Source: Actinoplanes oblitus
GTDB lineage: Bacteria; Actinomycetota; Actinomycetes; Mycobacteriales; Micromonosporaceae
Assembly: GCF_030252345.1 (NCBI RefSeq)
Contig: NZ_CP126980.1
Coordinates: 6,401,501-6,465,500, forward strand
DNA: 64,000 nucleotides
Direction of reading: 5' to 3'
In this document: piece by piece, positions 10,894-17,690 of the stretch
Layout: every line of letters starts with the position of its first letter
Position numbering within the stretch: position 1 is the first letter of the stretch
The notes under the pieces: model-generated
What the model was told of the DNA's origin: nothing
Databases searched by the model: none
The model's input: the letters and a program-made list of their open reading frames with translations, nothing else
Translations under genes and position numbers: made by a program

Positions 10894-12072
10894 ATGACGG
10901 CACAGACGGTGTTCCCGCCCCCACAGCCCCGCCCCGGCGGTCCGGCCTCCCCGGCGACCTCCGCCGGGCGTCCGGGTCTGGCCGACCGGCCGTCCGGTCC
11001 GTCGCTGTCACCGTCACGCGCCGCCGACTTCAAGACCTGCCCGCTGCTGTTCCGCTTCCGCACCATCGACAAGCTGCCCGAGCAGCCCTCCGCCGACCAG
11101 GTCCGCGGCACCCTGGTGCACGCGGTCCTGGAGCGCCTGTTCGACCTGCCCGCCGCCGAGCGCACGCCGGAGGCCGCGGCCGCCCTGGTCACTCCGGAGT
11201 GGGAGCGGCTGGTCAGCCACGAGCCGGCGCTGGCCGCCCTGTTCGCCGCCGAGTCCGGGCCGATCGGCCCCATCATGGGTACGGTTTCCGCACCGCCCGC
11301 CTCCGACGGCACACCCCCCGGCCCGCCGTCGCCGGGCCCCTCCGAGCCGGTCGCCGACCCGGCCGGTGTGGGACACGCCACGGAGGCCGTCCGGGATCCG
11401 GCGGCGGTGGCCGCGGAGGCCGACGCCATGGGCCAGCTCGCCCTGATCGACGCACCGGCCGGCGCCGCCGAGGCCGCCCGGCTGGCCGCCTTCCTGGGCA
11501 GCGCCCGCGACCTGCTCGGCGGTTACTTCGCGGTCGAGGACCCGCAGCGTCTGGAGCCCGCCGAGCGGGAGACCCTGATCTCCACGATGATCGACGACGA
11601 GCTGCTGATCCGCGGCTACATCGACCGCCTCGACGTCTCCCCGGCCGGCGACCTGCGCGTCGTCGACTACAAGACCGGCGGCGCCCCGCGCGAGGCCTTC
11701 GAGGGCCGCGCCCTGTTCCAGCTGAAGTTCTACGCTCTGGTCCTCTGGCGCACCCGCGGCGTGGTCCCCCGAGTCCTGCGCCTGCTCTACCTCAAGGACG
11801 CCGAGGTCCTCGACTACAGCCCGGAGGCCGCCGAGCTGGAGCGTTTCGAGCGCACCCTGGTCGCTCTCTCCCAGGCCGTCGAGCGAGCCAAACGCGACCG
11901 CGAGTTCCGCCCCAAGCCGAGCCGTCTCTGCGGCTGGTGCAACCACCAGGCCCTCTGCCCCGAGTTCGGCGGCACCCCACCCCCGTTCCCGGAGTCCCCC
12001 ACCGCCGGTCTCCCCGCCGACTCCGAACCCGACCGCCTCGCCACCCCCCACCAGGACAACCTCGTTGCCTGA
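10894..12072 (+). CDS. RecB/Cas4-like PD-(D/E)XK nuclease with a probable Fe-S cluster
   Basis: This is a soluble, stand-alone exonuclease domain of 392 residues, as found in RecB and AddB. Signatures are LSPSRAADFKTCPLLFRFR (first Cys), RGTLVHAVLERLF (catalytic His), LLIRGYIDRLDV (the Asp), LRVVDYKTG (the D-x-K pair) and QLKFYALVL. The cluster-binding cysteines CGWCNHQALC come close to the C-terminus, matching the C...CxxCx5C pattern of Fe-S nucleases. A Pro/Gly-rich insert lies at about 130-165. The ATG at 10894 is chosen because a promoter box sits just upstream; a longer frame opening at 10831 would overlap that promoter. It probably acts in DNA repair, and the gene is conserved next to trmI and the M50 gene. 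Confidence 0.88.
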   Translation: MTAQTVFPPPQPRPGGPASPATSAGRPGLADRPSGPSLSPSRAADFKTCPLLFRFRTIDKLPEQPSADQVRGTLVHAVLERLFDLPAAERTPEAAAALVTPEWERLVSHEPALAALFAAESGPIGPIMGTVSAPPASDGTPPGPPSPGPSEPVADPAGVGHATEAVRDPAAVAAEADAMGQLALIDAPAGAAEAARLAAFLGSARDLLGGYFAVEDPQRLEPAERETLISTMIDDELLIRGYIDRLDVSPAGDLRVVDYKTGGAPREAFEGRALFQLKFYALVLWRTRGVVPRVLRLLYLKDAEVLDYSPEAAELERFERTLVALSQAVERAKRDREFRPKPSRLCGWCNHQALCPEFGGTPPPFPESPTAGLPADSEPDRLATPHQDNLVA

Positions 12073-12327
12073 CCACCCGTCCCCATCCGTTTGCCGGCTC
12101 AGGGCCGCCGACCACGCCCGGCCGGCCGCTCGTCGGCACCGGCCTGCCGAGCACGCACTACCGGCAGGCCCGGCCAGCACCGGCCGCTCGACCCGCACCG
12201 CCGACACCGCACCACTGGCACCGCCAGCCCAAGCCGCCCCCAGCCGCCCGGCGCTCCGGACTACATCGCGGGAGCCGGCGAAATACCCCGGCCATCGGGT
12301 TGCACTCCGGCGAGGCAGGTGCCGGCG

Positions 12328-13011
12328 GTGAGGCCGATTCGGTTGCTGCTCGCGGACGCTTCGCCCCTGCAGCGTGCCGGGCTCCGGGCGGTACTGGCCG
12401 AGGCCGGGGCCCACGGCGGACCCGAGCTGGTGATCGCGGGCGAGACCGGCGACGGCGGGGAAGCCGTCGAGCTGGCCCGGCGCCTGCTGCCGGATGTGCT
12501 CGTCACCGACGTCGCGTTGCCCAGGATGGACGGCGCCGCGGTGGCCCGCGCGGTGATCGCGGCGCGGCTGCCGGTGCGGGTGCTGGTCCTGACCGCGCAC
12601 GACAGCGACGATCAGCTGATCGAGCTGATCAGCGCCGGCGCGACCGGCTATCTCTGCAAGGACGCGCCCCAGGAGGAGCTGGTCGCCGCGATCCGCGTGG
12701 TCGCCGCCGGTGGTGCCGTGATCACCCCGCAGGTGCTCGCCCGGGTGCTGCCTCGCTTCGCCGCGATCCTGCCCACACCGGACGACACCGCCGTCACCGC
12801 CGACCTGCGATCATTGACCGGCCGCGAACGCGAAGTGCTGATCCACGTCGCCCGCGGCCACACCAACGCCGAGATCGCCGAAGCCCTTCAGGTCAGCGAG
12901 ACCACCGTCAAAACCCACGTCGGCCACATGCTGGCCAAACTCCGCCTCCGCGACCGCACCCAGGCGGTGGTTCTCGCCTACGAGATCGGACTGGTCAAAC
13001 CTGGTTCCTGA
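12328..13011 (+). CDS. NarL/FixJ-type response regulator
   Basis: A 227-residue regulator: receiver at the N-terminus with phospho-acceptor Asp in DVLVTDVALPRMDG, Thr in VLVLTAHD and Lys in YLCKDAP, then a LuxR-type helix-turn-helix (LTGREREVLIHVARGHTNAEI, VSETTVKTHVGHML). The acidic pocket is reduced: LLLADASP has one Asp where most family members have two. No sensor kinase is adjacent, so it is an orphan regulator here. GTG at 12328 follows AGGCAGG by 8 nt; a GTG three codons earlier (12319) is an alternative. An open frame extends to 12091 but has no start with a ribosome site, and its extra sequence is Pro/Ala/Arg-rich as expected for noncoding high-GC DNA. Positions 12073-12327 hold no other recognised feature. 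Confidence 0.87.
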   Translation: MRPIRLLLADASPLQRAGLRAVLAEAGAHGGPELVIAGETGDGGEAVELARRLLPDVLVTDVALPRMDGAAVARAVIAARLPVRVLVLTAHDSDDQLIELISAGATGYLCKDAPQEELVAAIRVVAAGGAVITPQVLARVLPRFAAILPTPDDTAVTADLRSLTGREREVLIHVARGHTNAEIAEALQVSETTVKTHVGHMLAKLRLRDRTQAVVLAYEIGLVKPGS

Positions 13012-13492
13012 CCCAGCACGCCTGCCCCGCGCGGCCGGCGCGATCGCCGCTTCGTCCCCGCACCTGCCCGGAGAGCGAGCCGCGGCCACCCCGGTTCGAG
13101 CAGTGAACCAGACCCGGCACCACCGGTCCGGCGGGAGACGGACGGAGCCGGGGCGGGATGCGCATGACGCCCGATACATGCCCGGAAAGCGCGAGCCGCG
13201 CACGCCAGGATCGGAGCTGCGGGCCAGGCGGGCCGGCGACGGTTCCGGCCGGGGTTCGAGGCGGGCCGCAGGTCAGGCCAGGGACGGGTCGGGCCGCAAG
13301 TCAGGCCGCGGATCGGATCGGATCGGGTCGGGCCGCGGGGCGGGTCGGACTGCGGGTCGGGCCGCGGATCGGGTCGGGCCGCGGATCGGATCGGGTCGCG
13401 GGCGGGCGGGGGACGGGCGGAGCCGGGCGCAGGCGGCAGGAACGGCCGGGACAGCGACGGCAGGAGGTGGCGGACGGCCAGGATCGACGACA
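13012..13492. repeat. Non-coding stretch with GGATC/GGGTC low-complexity repeats
   Basis: Between about 13260 and 13425 the sequence is a run of short degenerate units built from GGGCCGCGGATCGGATCGGG and GGTCGGGCCGC. All frames on the + strand stay open there only because of composition. No start with a ribosome site, no promoter and no hairpin with a U-tail was recognised. The stretch separates the regulator gene from the convergent DUF4097 gene. Confidence 0.6.
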
Positions 13493-14308
13493 TCACGCGG
13501 CGATCCGGTCGGTGGCGCGGTGGATGCGGATGTCGCCGCTGGCGGTACGGACTCGCAGGTCGAGCATGGGGGCACCGGCAGGCGGGGCGGAGTCGCCGTG
13601 GGCGGCCAGGTCGGTGATGCTGCGACCGCCCACGGTGTTCAGGTCGAGCCAGACGCCGGTCCCGGGGGCCACGCCGACCGTGACGTCACCGGAGGCGGTA
13701 CGGACGCGGGACTTGCCCTGGCACAGCGACCCGACCGCGACGCGCCCGCTGGCGGTGCCGGCGTTCAGTGAACCGCCGACCGAGGCGACCTCGATGTCAC
13801 CACTCGCCGTGGCGGCCGTGACGTCACCGGTGACGTCACCGATACGGATCCGGCCGGAGGCGGTCTTCACCGACGCGGAACCACCCACCCGGCCGACCGA
13901 CAGGTCGCCGCTGGCGCCGCCCAGCCGCAGGTCACCGAAGAGCTCGGCGATGTGGCCGTCGGCGGACGCCAGCCGCAGCTGCACGTCGCGGTAACTGCCG
14001 GTGGCGCGCACGTCGGCGGCGGCGCTCTCGCCGGTCAGCGTGCTGCCGACCGGAACCTGGATGCTGATCCGCAGCGCCGGGGTGCGGCGCCACCGCCAGC
14101 GGTCGCCGTGCGGGGCGCTGACCAGCAGGGTGCCGCCGTCCAGGAGCACCCGGGTGTTCTCCGCGGCCTGCTGGGCACCCGGGCTGTCGCTCAACGGCAC
14201 GACCTCCACCCGGATGGTCTCGTTGTGCCCCGCGTCGATCTCCACGCTGCCGGACATGGCGCGCAGCGCGACGGTGACCGGCTGGGAGTACTCGAACTCA
14301 TACATCAT
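13493..14308 (-). CDS. DUF4097 beta-strand repeat protein
   Basis: This 271-residue protein has the repeated beta-strand pattern of the DUF4097 family, with recurrent TASGD/TASGR turns (KTASGRIRIGDVTGD, ATASGDIEVASVGGS, RTASGDVTVG, RTASGDIRIH). It should form a right-handed beta-solenoid or jelly-like stack. No signal peptide or membrane segment is seen. The family is a putative adhesin/structural group without known activity. The ATG at 14308 follows GGAGG by 7 nt; a longer frame to 14470 lacks support. It lies downstream of the RHH-type gene on the same strand, a pairing seen in other actinobacteria, so the two are probably co-regulated. Confidence 0.85.
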   Translation of the reverse strand: MMYEFEYSQPVTVALRAMSGSVEIDAGHNETIRVEVVPLSDSPGAQQAAENTRVLLDGGTLLVSAPHGDRWRWRRTPALRISIQVPVGSTLTGESAAADVRATGSYRDVQLRLASADGHIAELFGDLRLGGASGDLSVGRVGGSASVKTASGRIRIGDVTGDVTAATASGDIEVASVGGSLNAGTASGRVAVGSLCQGKSRVRTASGDVTVGVAPGTGVWLDLNTVGGRSITDLAAHGDSAPPAGAPMLDLRVRTASGDIRIHRATDRIAA

Positions 14309-14528
14309 GATTTTTCCTCCAAAGAGGCATCGAAGGGTAAGGCGAGTCGCCGGGGTCAGCCCGAAGCCGAAGGGCCGACAACGGCGCGGCGAGTCGGCCC
14401 CGAAGGCAGAGGTCCGGCAACGGGCCCGGTGGGCCGGCCCCGAAGGCGAAGGGGGCTGGCTGCGGGCCACGGTGGTGCAGGCCGGAAGGCAGAGGGCTGA
14501 CGAACGGGGTGACAGCGAGGCCGCCGGA

Positions 14529-15023
14529 TCAGGCCTGGAAGTAGCCGGTGACGCGCTTGGCCGACACGGCGGCGCCGAACCCGGGTGGCGGCGACCCGGC
14601 CGGTTGCGGGTTGACCGCCGACGTGACCGCTCGGACCAGCCACGCGTTGACCGAGATCCCCTCGGCCGCGGCGGTCTGCTCGACCTGCGTCTTCAGCGCC
14701 TCCGGCATGCGCAGGGTGAGCCGGGCCAGGTCTCCCCCGTCGACCGGGACAGGTGGCGGCGGCGCCGAGGGCTCCGCGGCGGCGAGCTGGGTGACGACCA
14801 GGTCCGCCTCCCGGCCGCGCAGGCGCACCTCGACGGTGGCGTCGGTGAGCCGGGTGGTGATCTCCGCGGCGGCGTCGGAGAGCGCTTCCAGCAGCGCCAG
14901 CCGTGCGGACGGTTCCAGTGAGTTGCTCAGGAGCTCCGCGGCGCGGGCGGTGTCCGGACCGCCCGGCGCGGCCACGGCCGCGAGGTCGGAGCGTAACCCT
15001 TCGAGGTACGGCGTCAGGTCCAT
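14529..15023 (-). CDS. HicB-like protein with C-terminal ribbon-helix-helix domain
   Basis: A 164-residue protein. The C-terminal third reads LARLTLRMPEALKTQVEQTAAAEGISVNAWLVRAV, a typical ribbon-helix-helix DNA-binding unit (beta strand, then two helices with the SVNAWL turn). The N-terminal 100 residues are helical with a Pro/Ser linker. Such proteins are annotated as HicB-type antitoxins, but no HicA toxin gene is adjacent, so a repressor role is more likely. ATG at 15023 with GTGGAG upstream. Palindromes lie directly ahead of the start and fit autoregulation. The intergenic 220 bp to the DUF4097 gene holds three degenerate copies of a GGCCCCGAAGGCnnAGG-like motif. Confidence 0.75.
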   Translation of the reverse strand: MDLTPYLEGLRSDLAAVAAPGGPDTARAAELLSNSLEPSARLALLEALSDAAAEITTRLTDATVEVRLRGREADLVVTQLAAAEPSAPPPPVPVDGGDLARLTLRMPEALKTQVEQTAAAEGISVNAWLVRAVTSAVNPQPAGSPPPGFGAAVSAKRVTGYFQA

Positions 15024-15032
15024 GACTCCACT

Positions 15033-15075
15033 ATGACGTCATAGGTGACGTCACGCAAGCCCTCACTGATGTCAT
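15033..15075. promoter_or_regulatory. Tandem TGACGTCA palindromes ahead of the RHH gene
   Basis: ATGACGTCAT (15033-15042) and GTGACGTCAC (15045-15054) are perfect palindromes with centres 12 bp apart, and TGATGTCA (15068-15075) is a near copy about two turns further on. RHH repressors bind short repeated operators with such spacing. The first site begins 10 bp from the start codon. Inference: autoregulatory operator for the RHH-DUF4097 pair. Confidence 0.65.
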
Positions 15076-15155
15076 TTAGCCGTCATCATGCGACGAGGGC
15101 AAGGGACGAGGTGACGCGGCGTCGCCCGGCCCAGGGCGTACCGGAAAGGGGTCGA

Positions 15156-15788
15156 CTAGCGCAGAGCGGCCAGGAACTTGACATCGACCCCAGCCAGCGA
15201 CGACCTCAGGTGGATGCCGTCAGTTGACGGCAGGGTGACGTCGGACGGCACCGCGAGCACCACCGCCCCGGCCGCCACCGCGCTGGCCACCCCGCTCGGC
15301 GAGTCCTCGATCGCCACGCAGTCGCCGATCGGCACGCCGAGCAGGCCGGCCGCGGTCAGATAGGGCTCCGGGTCGGGTTTCGGCCGGGCCACCTCGTCGC
15401 CGCAGACCAGGACGTCGAAATTCTCCGCGCCGAGGGTCTTGAGCGCGACCTCGGCGAGCCGCCGCCCGGTCGAGGTGACCAGCGCCGTCGGCAGCCCCGC
15501 CGCCCGCACCTCGTGCAGCAGCTCACGGGCGCCGGGACGCCAGGTCAGGCCGTCGGCGAACAGCTCGGCGACGCGGTCGGTGAGCCAGTCGACGTCGGGC
15601 TGGTACGGCCGGTCGGGCTGCCCCATGTCGTCGCGGAAGAGGGCCATGCTGACCGGCATGCTGGTGCCGACCATGGCCAGCCGGGCCCGGGTGGACAGCC
15701 GCCCGCCGGCCCGGGCCGCAAGGTCCTCCAGGGCGACGCCCCAGAGTTTCTCGCTGTCGACCAGCGTGCCGTCCATGTCGAATAGCAC
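15156..15788 (-). CDS. HAD-family phosphatase (beta-phosphoglucomutase/GPP-like)
   Basis: A 210-residue cytoplasmic HAD hydrolase. Motif I is FDMDGTLVDSE with the two catalytic Asp, motif II is TALVTSTGR, and motifs III/IV are ARPKPDPEPYL and CVAIEDSPSG. The helical cap between residues 15 and 80 is the type seen in phosphoglycolate- or sugar-phosphate-specific members. The GTG start at 15788 leaves only three residues before motif I and has no ribosome site. An in-frame CTG at 15812 follows GGGGAG by 6 nt and would add eight residues (LSATPPAA), so a CTG start is possible. The substrate is not predictable. Confidence 0.85.
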   Translation of the reverse strand: MLFDMDGTLVDSEKLWGVALEDLAARAGGRLSTRARLAMVGTSMPVSMALFRDDMGQPDRPYQPDVDWLTDRVAELFADGLTWRPGARELLHEVRAAGLPTALVTSTGRRLAEVALKTLGAENFDVLVCGDEVARPKPDPEPYLTAAGLLGVPIGDCVAIEDSPSGVASAVAAGAVVLAVPSDVTLPSTDGIHLRSSLAGVDVKFLAALR

Positions 15789-15914
15789 CGCTGCGGGTGG
15801 TGTCGCGCTCAGCGGAATCTCCCCAAGTCAGACGTGAGCCGGACGCCCATTCTGCGTCCTCACCGCACCACCGAACCGACCAGTGTTCCGCAGCTCACAA
15901 CGCCCGATCGGGGC

Positions 15915-16616
15915 TCACAGATCACAGGACCGCAGCGAGTCCCGGTAGCCGTTGGCGAACGCGTTGACCCGCATCTCCGGCGACCCGTGCGATCCCTCGG
16001 CGAACCACGGCTGCCCCGGCGCGTCACCGACCGATTTCAGTCCCTCGGCCAGTTCGTCGGTGTCGCCCTTGTCCAGCCGCAGCTGCCGGGCCCGCGCCTG
16101 GTCCCCGATGAACGCCCCCGCCATGCAGTCCGCCTGCAACTCCTGCTGGATGGTGAACTCCTTCTGGATGCCGAGCCGCGCCTGGATGCCGTGCGCGTAC
16201 TCGTGGCCGAGCAGGTAGTACAGGAACGCGTCGCCGATCTGCCGGAACACCCCGAACGCCCAGTTCACGTCGTAGGCGATGAAGTCCCCGCGGGAGCAGT
16301 AGGCGGCGTTGTTCAGCGGCAGCGGCTCGTCGCCGCAGGACACCTCGCCGGCCCGCTCGTACGGAACCAGCTCCCGCACCGGCTCGAACTGGTCACCGGA
16401 CTTCGCGAACACCCGGGTCCAGTACTGCTCGGCGACCCGCTGAGCCGCGTCGATGTCGGCGGCGAACTCCTCGGGCGTGTCGGTGCCGTCGAGGTCGACG
16501 GACCCGGTGGCCCGCGGGGTCGACCGGCGCGTCACCGGATCGTCGTCGGCGGAAGGCAGCGCGCCGCAGCCCACCAGCAGCAACAACACCAGGACGGCGG
16601 CGATCCGAGCGGACAT
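15915..16616 (-). CDS. Lipoprotein neutral zinc metallopeptidase (YpfJ-like)
   Basis: A 233-residue lipoprotein. The N-terminus MSARIAAVLVLLLLVGCGAL is a signal peptide ending in a lipobox (LVGC), so Cys17 should be lipidated and the protein anchored outside the membrane. The catalytic part has LLGHEYAHGIQARLG (HExxH zinc site) and QQELQADCMAGAF (the downstream Glu ligand), as in the PF04228 family. The ATG at 16616 follows GGAGGAGG by 5 nt; a longer frame to 16769 lacks a ribosome site. Its target is unknown. It stands alone: a HAD gene on one side and a divergent ABC transporter on the other. Confidence 0.87.
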   Translation of the reverse strand: MSARIAAVLVLLLLVGCGALPSADDDPVTRRSTPRATGSVDLDGTDTPEEFAADIDAAQRVAEQYWTRVFAKSGDQFEPVRELVPYERAGEVSCGDEPLPLNNAAYCSRGDFIAYDVNWAFGVFRQIGDAFLYYLLGHEYAHGIQARLGIQKEFTIQQELQADCMAGAFIGDQARARQLRLDKGDTDELAEGLKSVGDAPGQPWFAEGSHGSPEMRVNAFANGYRDSLRSCDL

Positions 16617-16751
16617 GCGTCCTCCTCCAGCGGGGGGTACTCCACGGTAGACGCGAGTGCCCAGAACCCGCCGTCGTGAAAACGTCATGACGGCGTACCG
16701 GAAAACGCACCGACCGGAAGCCGGAGCGGGCCGCGAGCGATCGAAAGACGT

Positions 16752-16786
16752 CTTAGCACTCAGGGGCAACCCTGAGGGTGCCTAAG
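16752..16786. promoter_or_regulatory. Imperfect palindrome upstream of the ABC exporter operon
   Basis: CTTAGCAC (16752-16759) and GTGCCTAAG (16778-16786) form the outer arms, and TCAGGG / CCCTGA with loop GCAA form the core. It lies in the 306-bp gap between the metallopeptidase gene and the ABC genes (16617-16922). It could be a repressor operator for the exporter or an RNA hairpin. A GCCGTC / GACGGC pair at about 16670-16694 is a second, weaker inverted repeat in the same gap. Confidence 0.45.
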
Positions 16787-16922
16787 TGGCCTCCCCCAGC
16801 GAAATCTCAGCGTCGGGCTACTCCACGCGACGGACGCCGGGCGGCCGATCCGCCGACAGACTGAGCGGGCCGGCCGGGGCAACCGTGCCCCGGCCGGACC
16901 ATGACTCAGGGGGAGAACGACG

Positions 16923-17690
16923 GTGACTGCGACGAATGCCGGCGGGCAGGTGGCGGCGCGCGCGGACGAGATCTGGAAGGTCTACGGCAGCGGCGAGGCG
17001 CGGGTGACCGCGCTGGCCGGGGTGAGTGCCGAGTTCGGCCGGGGCCGGTTCACGGCGATCATGGGGCCGTCCGGCAGCGGCAAGTCGACGCTGATGCACT
17101 GCCTCGCCGGGCTGGACACGGTCGACAAGGGCACCGTGCACGTGGGCGGCACCGAGATCAGCAAGCTCGGCGACAAGGCGCTGACCCGGCTGCGCCGCGA
17201 CCGGATCGGTTTCATCTTCCAGCAGTTCAACCTGCTGCCGACGCTGAGCGCCGCGGAGAACATCCGGCTGCCGCTGGACATCGCCGGCCGCAAGCCGGAC
17301 CCGCGATGGTGGGACGTCGTGATCGACACGGTCGGCCTGCGGGACCGGCTCGGGCACCGGCCCAGCCAGCTCTCCGGCGGCCAGCAGCAGCGCGTGGCCT
17401 GCGCCCGGGCGCTGATGGGCCGCCCCGACGTGATCTTCGCGGACGAGCCGACCGGCAACCTGGACTCGCGCTCCGGCGCCGAGGTGCTGAACTTCCTGCG
17501 GTCCTCGGTCCGCGAGCACGGCCAGACCATCGTGATGGTCACCCACGACCCGGTCGCCGCCAGTTACGCCGACCGGGTGGTCTTCCTGGCCGACGGCAGC
17601 ATCGTCGACGAGCTGCACGAGCCGACCGCGGAGACCGTGCTGGACACCATGAAGCGCCTGGACAAGCACGGCGACCCGGTGATGCTCTGA
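16923..17690 (+). CDS. ABC transporter ATP-binding protein (MacB/LolD type)
   Basis: A 255-residue ATPase subunit. Walker A GPSGSGKS (48-55), Q-loop FIFQQFNLLP, signature QLSGGQQQRVACARAL, Walker B VIFADEPTGNLDS and switch His in MVTHDP are all intact. The FQQFNLLP and TGNLDS variants are typical of the MacB/LolD/FtsE group, whose members drive mechanical export or lipoprotein extraction instead of import. GTG start at 16923 with GGGGGAGAA about 6 nt ahead. Its stop codon TGA shares its A with the ATG of the permease gene, so the two are translationally coupled. Confidence 0.93.
   Translation: MTATNAGGQVAARADEIWKVYGSGEARVTALAGVSAEFGRGRFTAIMGPSGSGKSTLMHCLAGLDTVDKGTVHVGGTEISKLGDKALTRLRRDRIGFIFQQFNLLPTLSAAENIRLPLDIAGRKPDPRWWDVVIDTVGLRDRLGHRPSQLSGGQQQRVACARALMGRPDVIFADEPTGNLDSRSGAEVLNFLRSSVREHGQTIVMVTHDPVAASYADRVVFLADGSIVDELHEPTAETVLDTMKRLDKHGDPVML

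Noticed and set aside
12091..12327. Longer version of the orphan response regulator
   Set aside because: The extension is Pro/Ala/Arg-rich with no recognisable domain and no start with a ribosome site.
13103..13994. Overlapping + strand frames over the GGATC-type repeats
   Set aside because: Composition-driven, and they run into the antisense of the DUF4097 gene.
14529..15023. A HicAB toxin-antitoxin module
   Set aside because: Only the RHH/HicB-like protein is present; no HicA-size double-stranded-RNA-binding toxin gene is adjacent.
16752..16786. CIRCE (HrcA) operator, because TTAGCACTC is present
   Set aside because: The second arm is not GAGTGCTAA at nine bases' distance; the actual palindrome has a different spacing and there is no chaperone gene.
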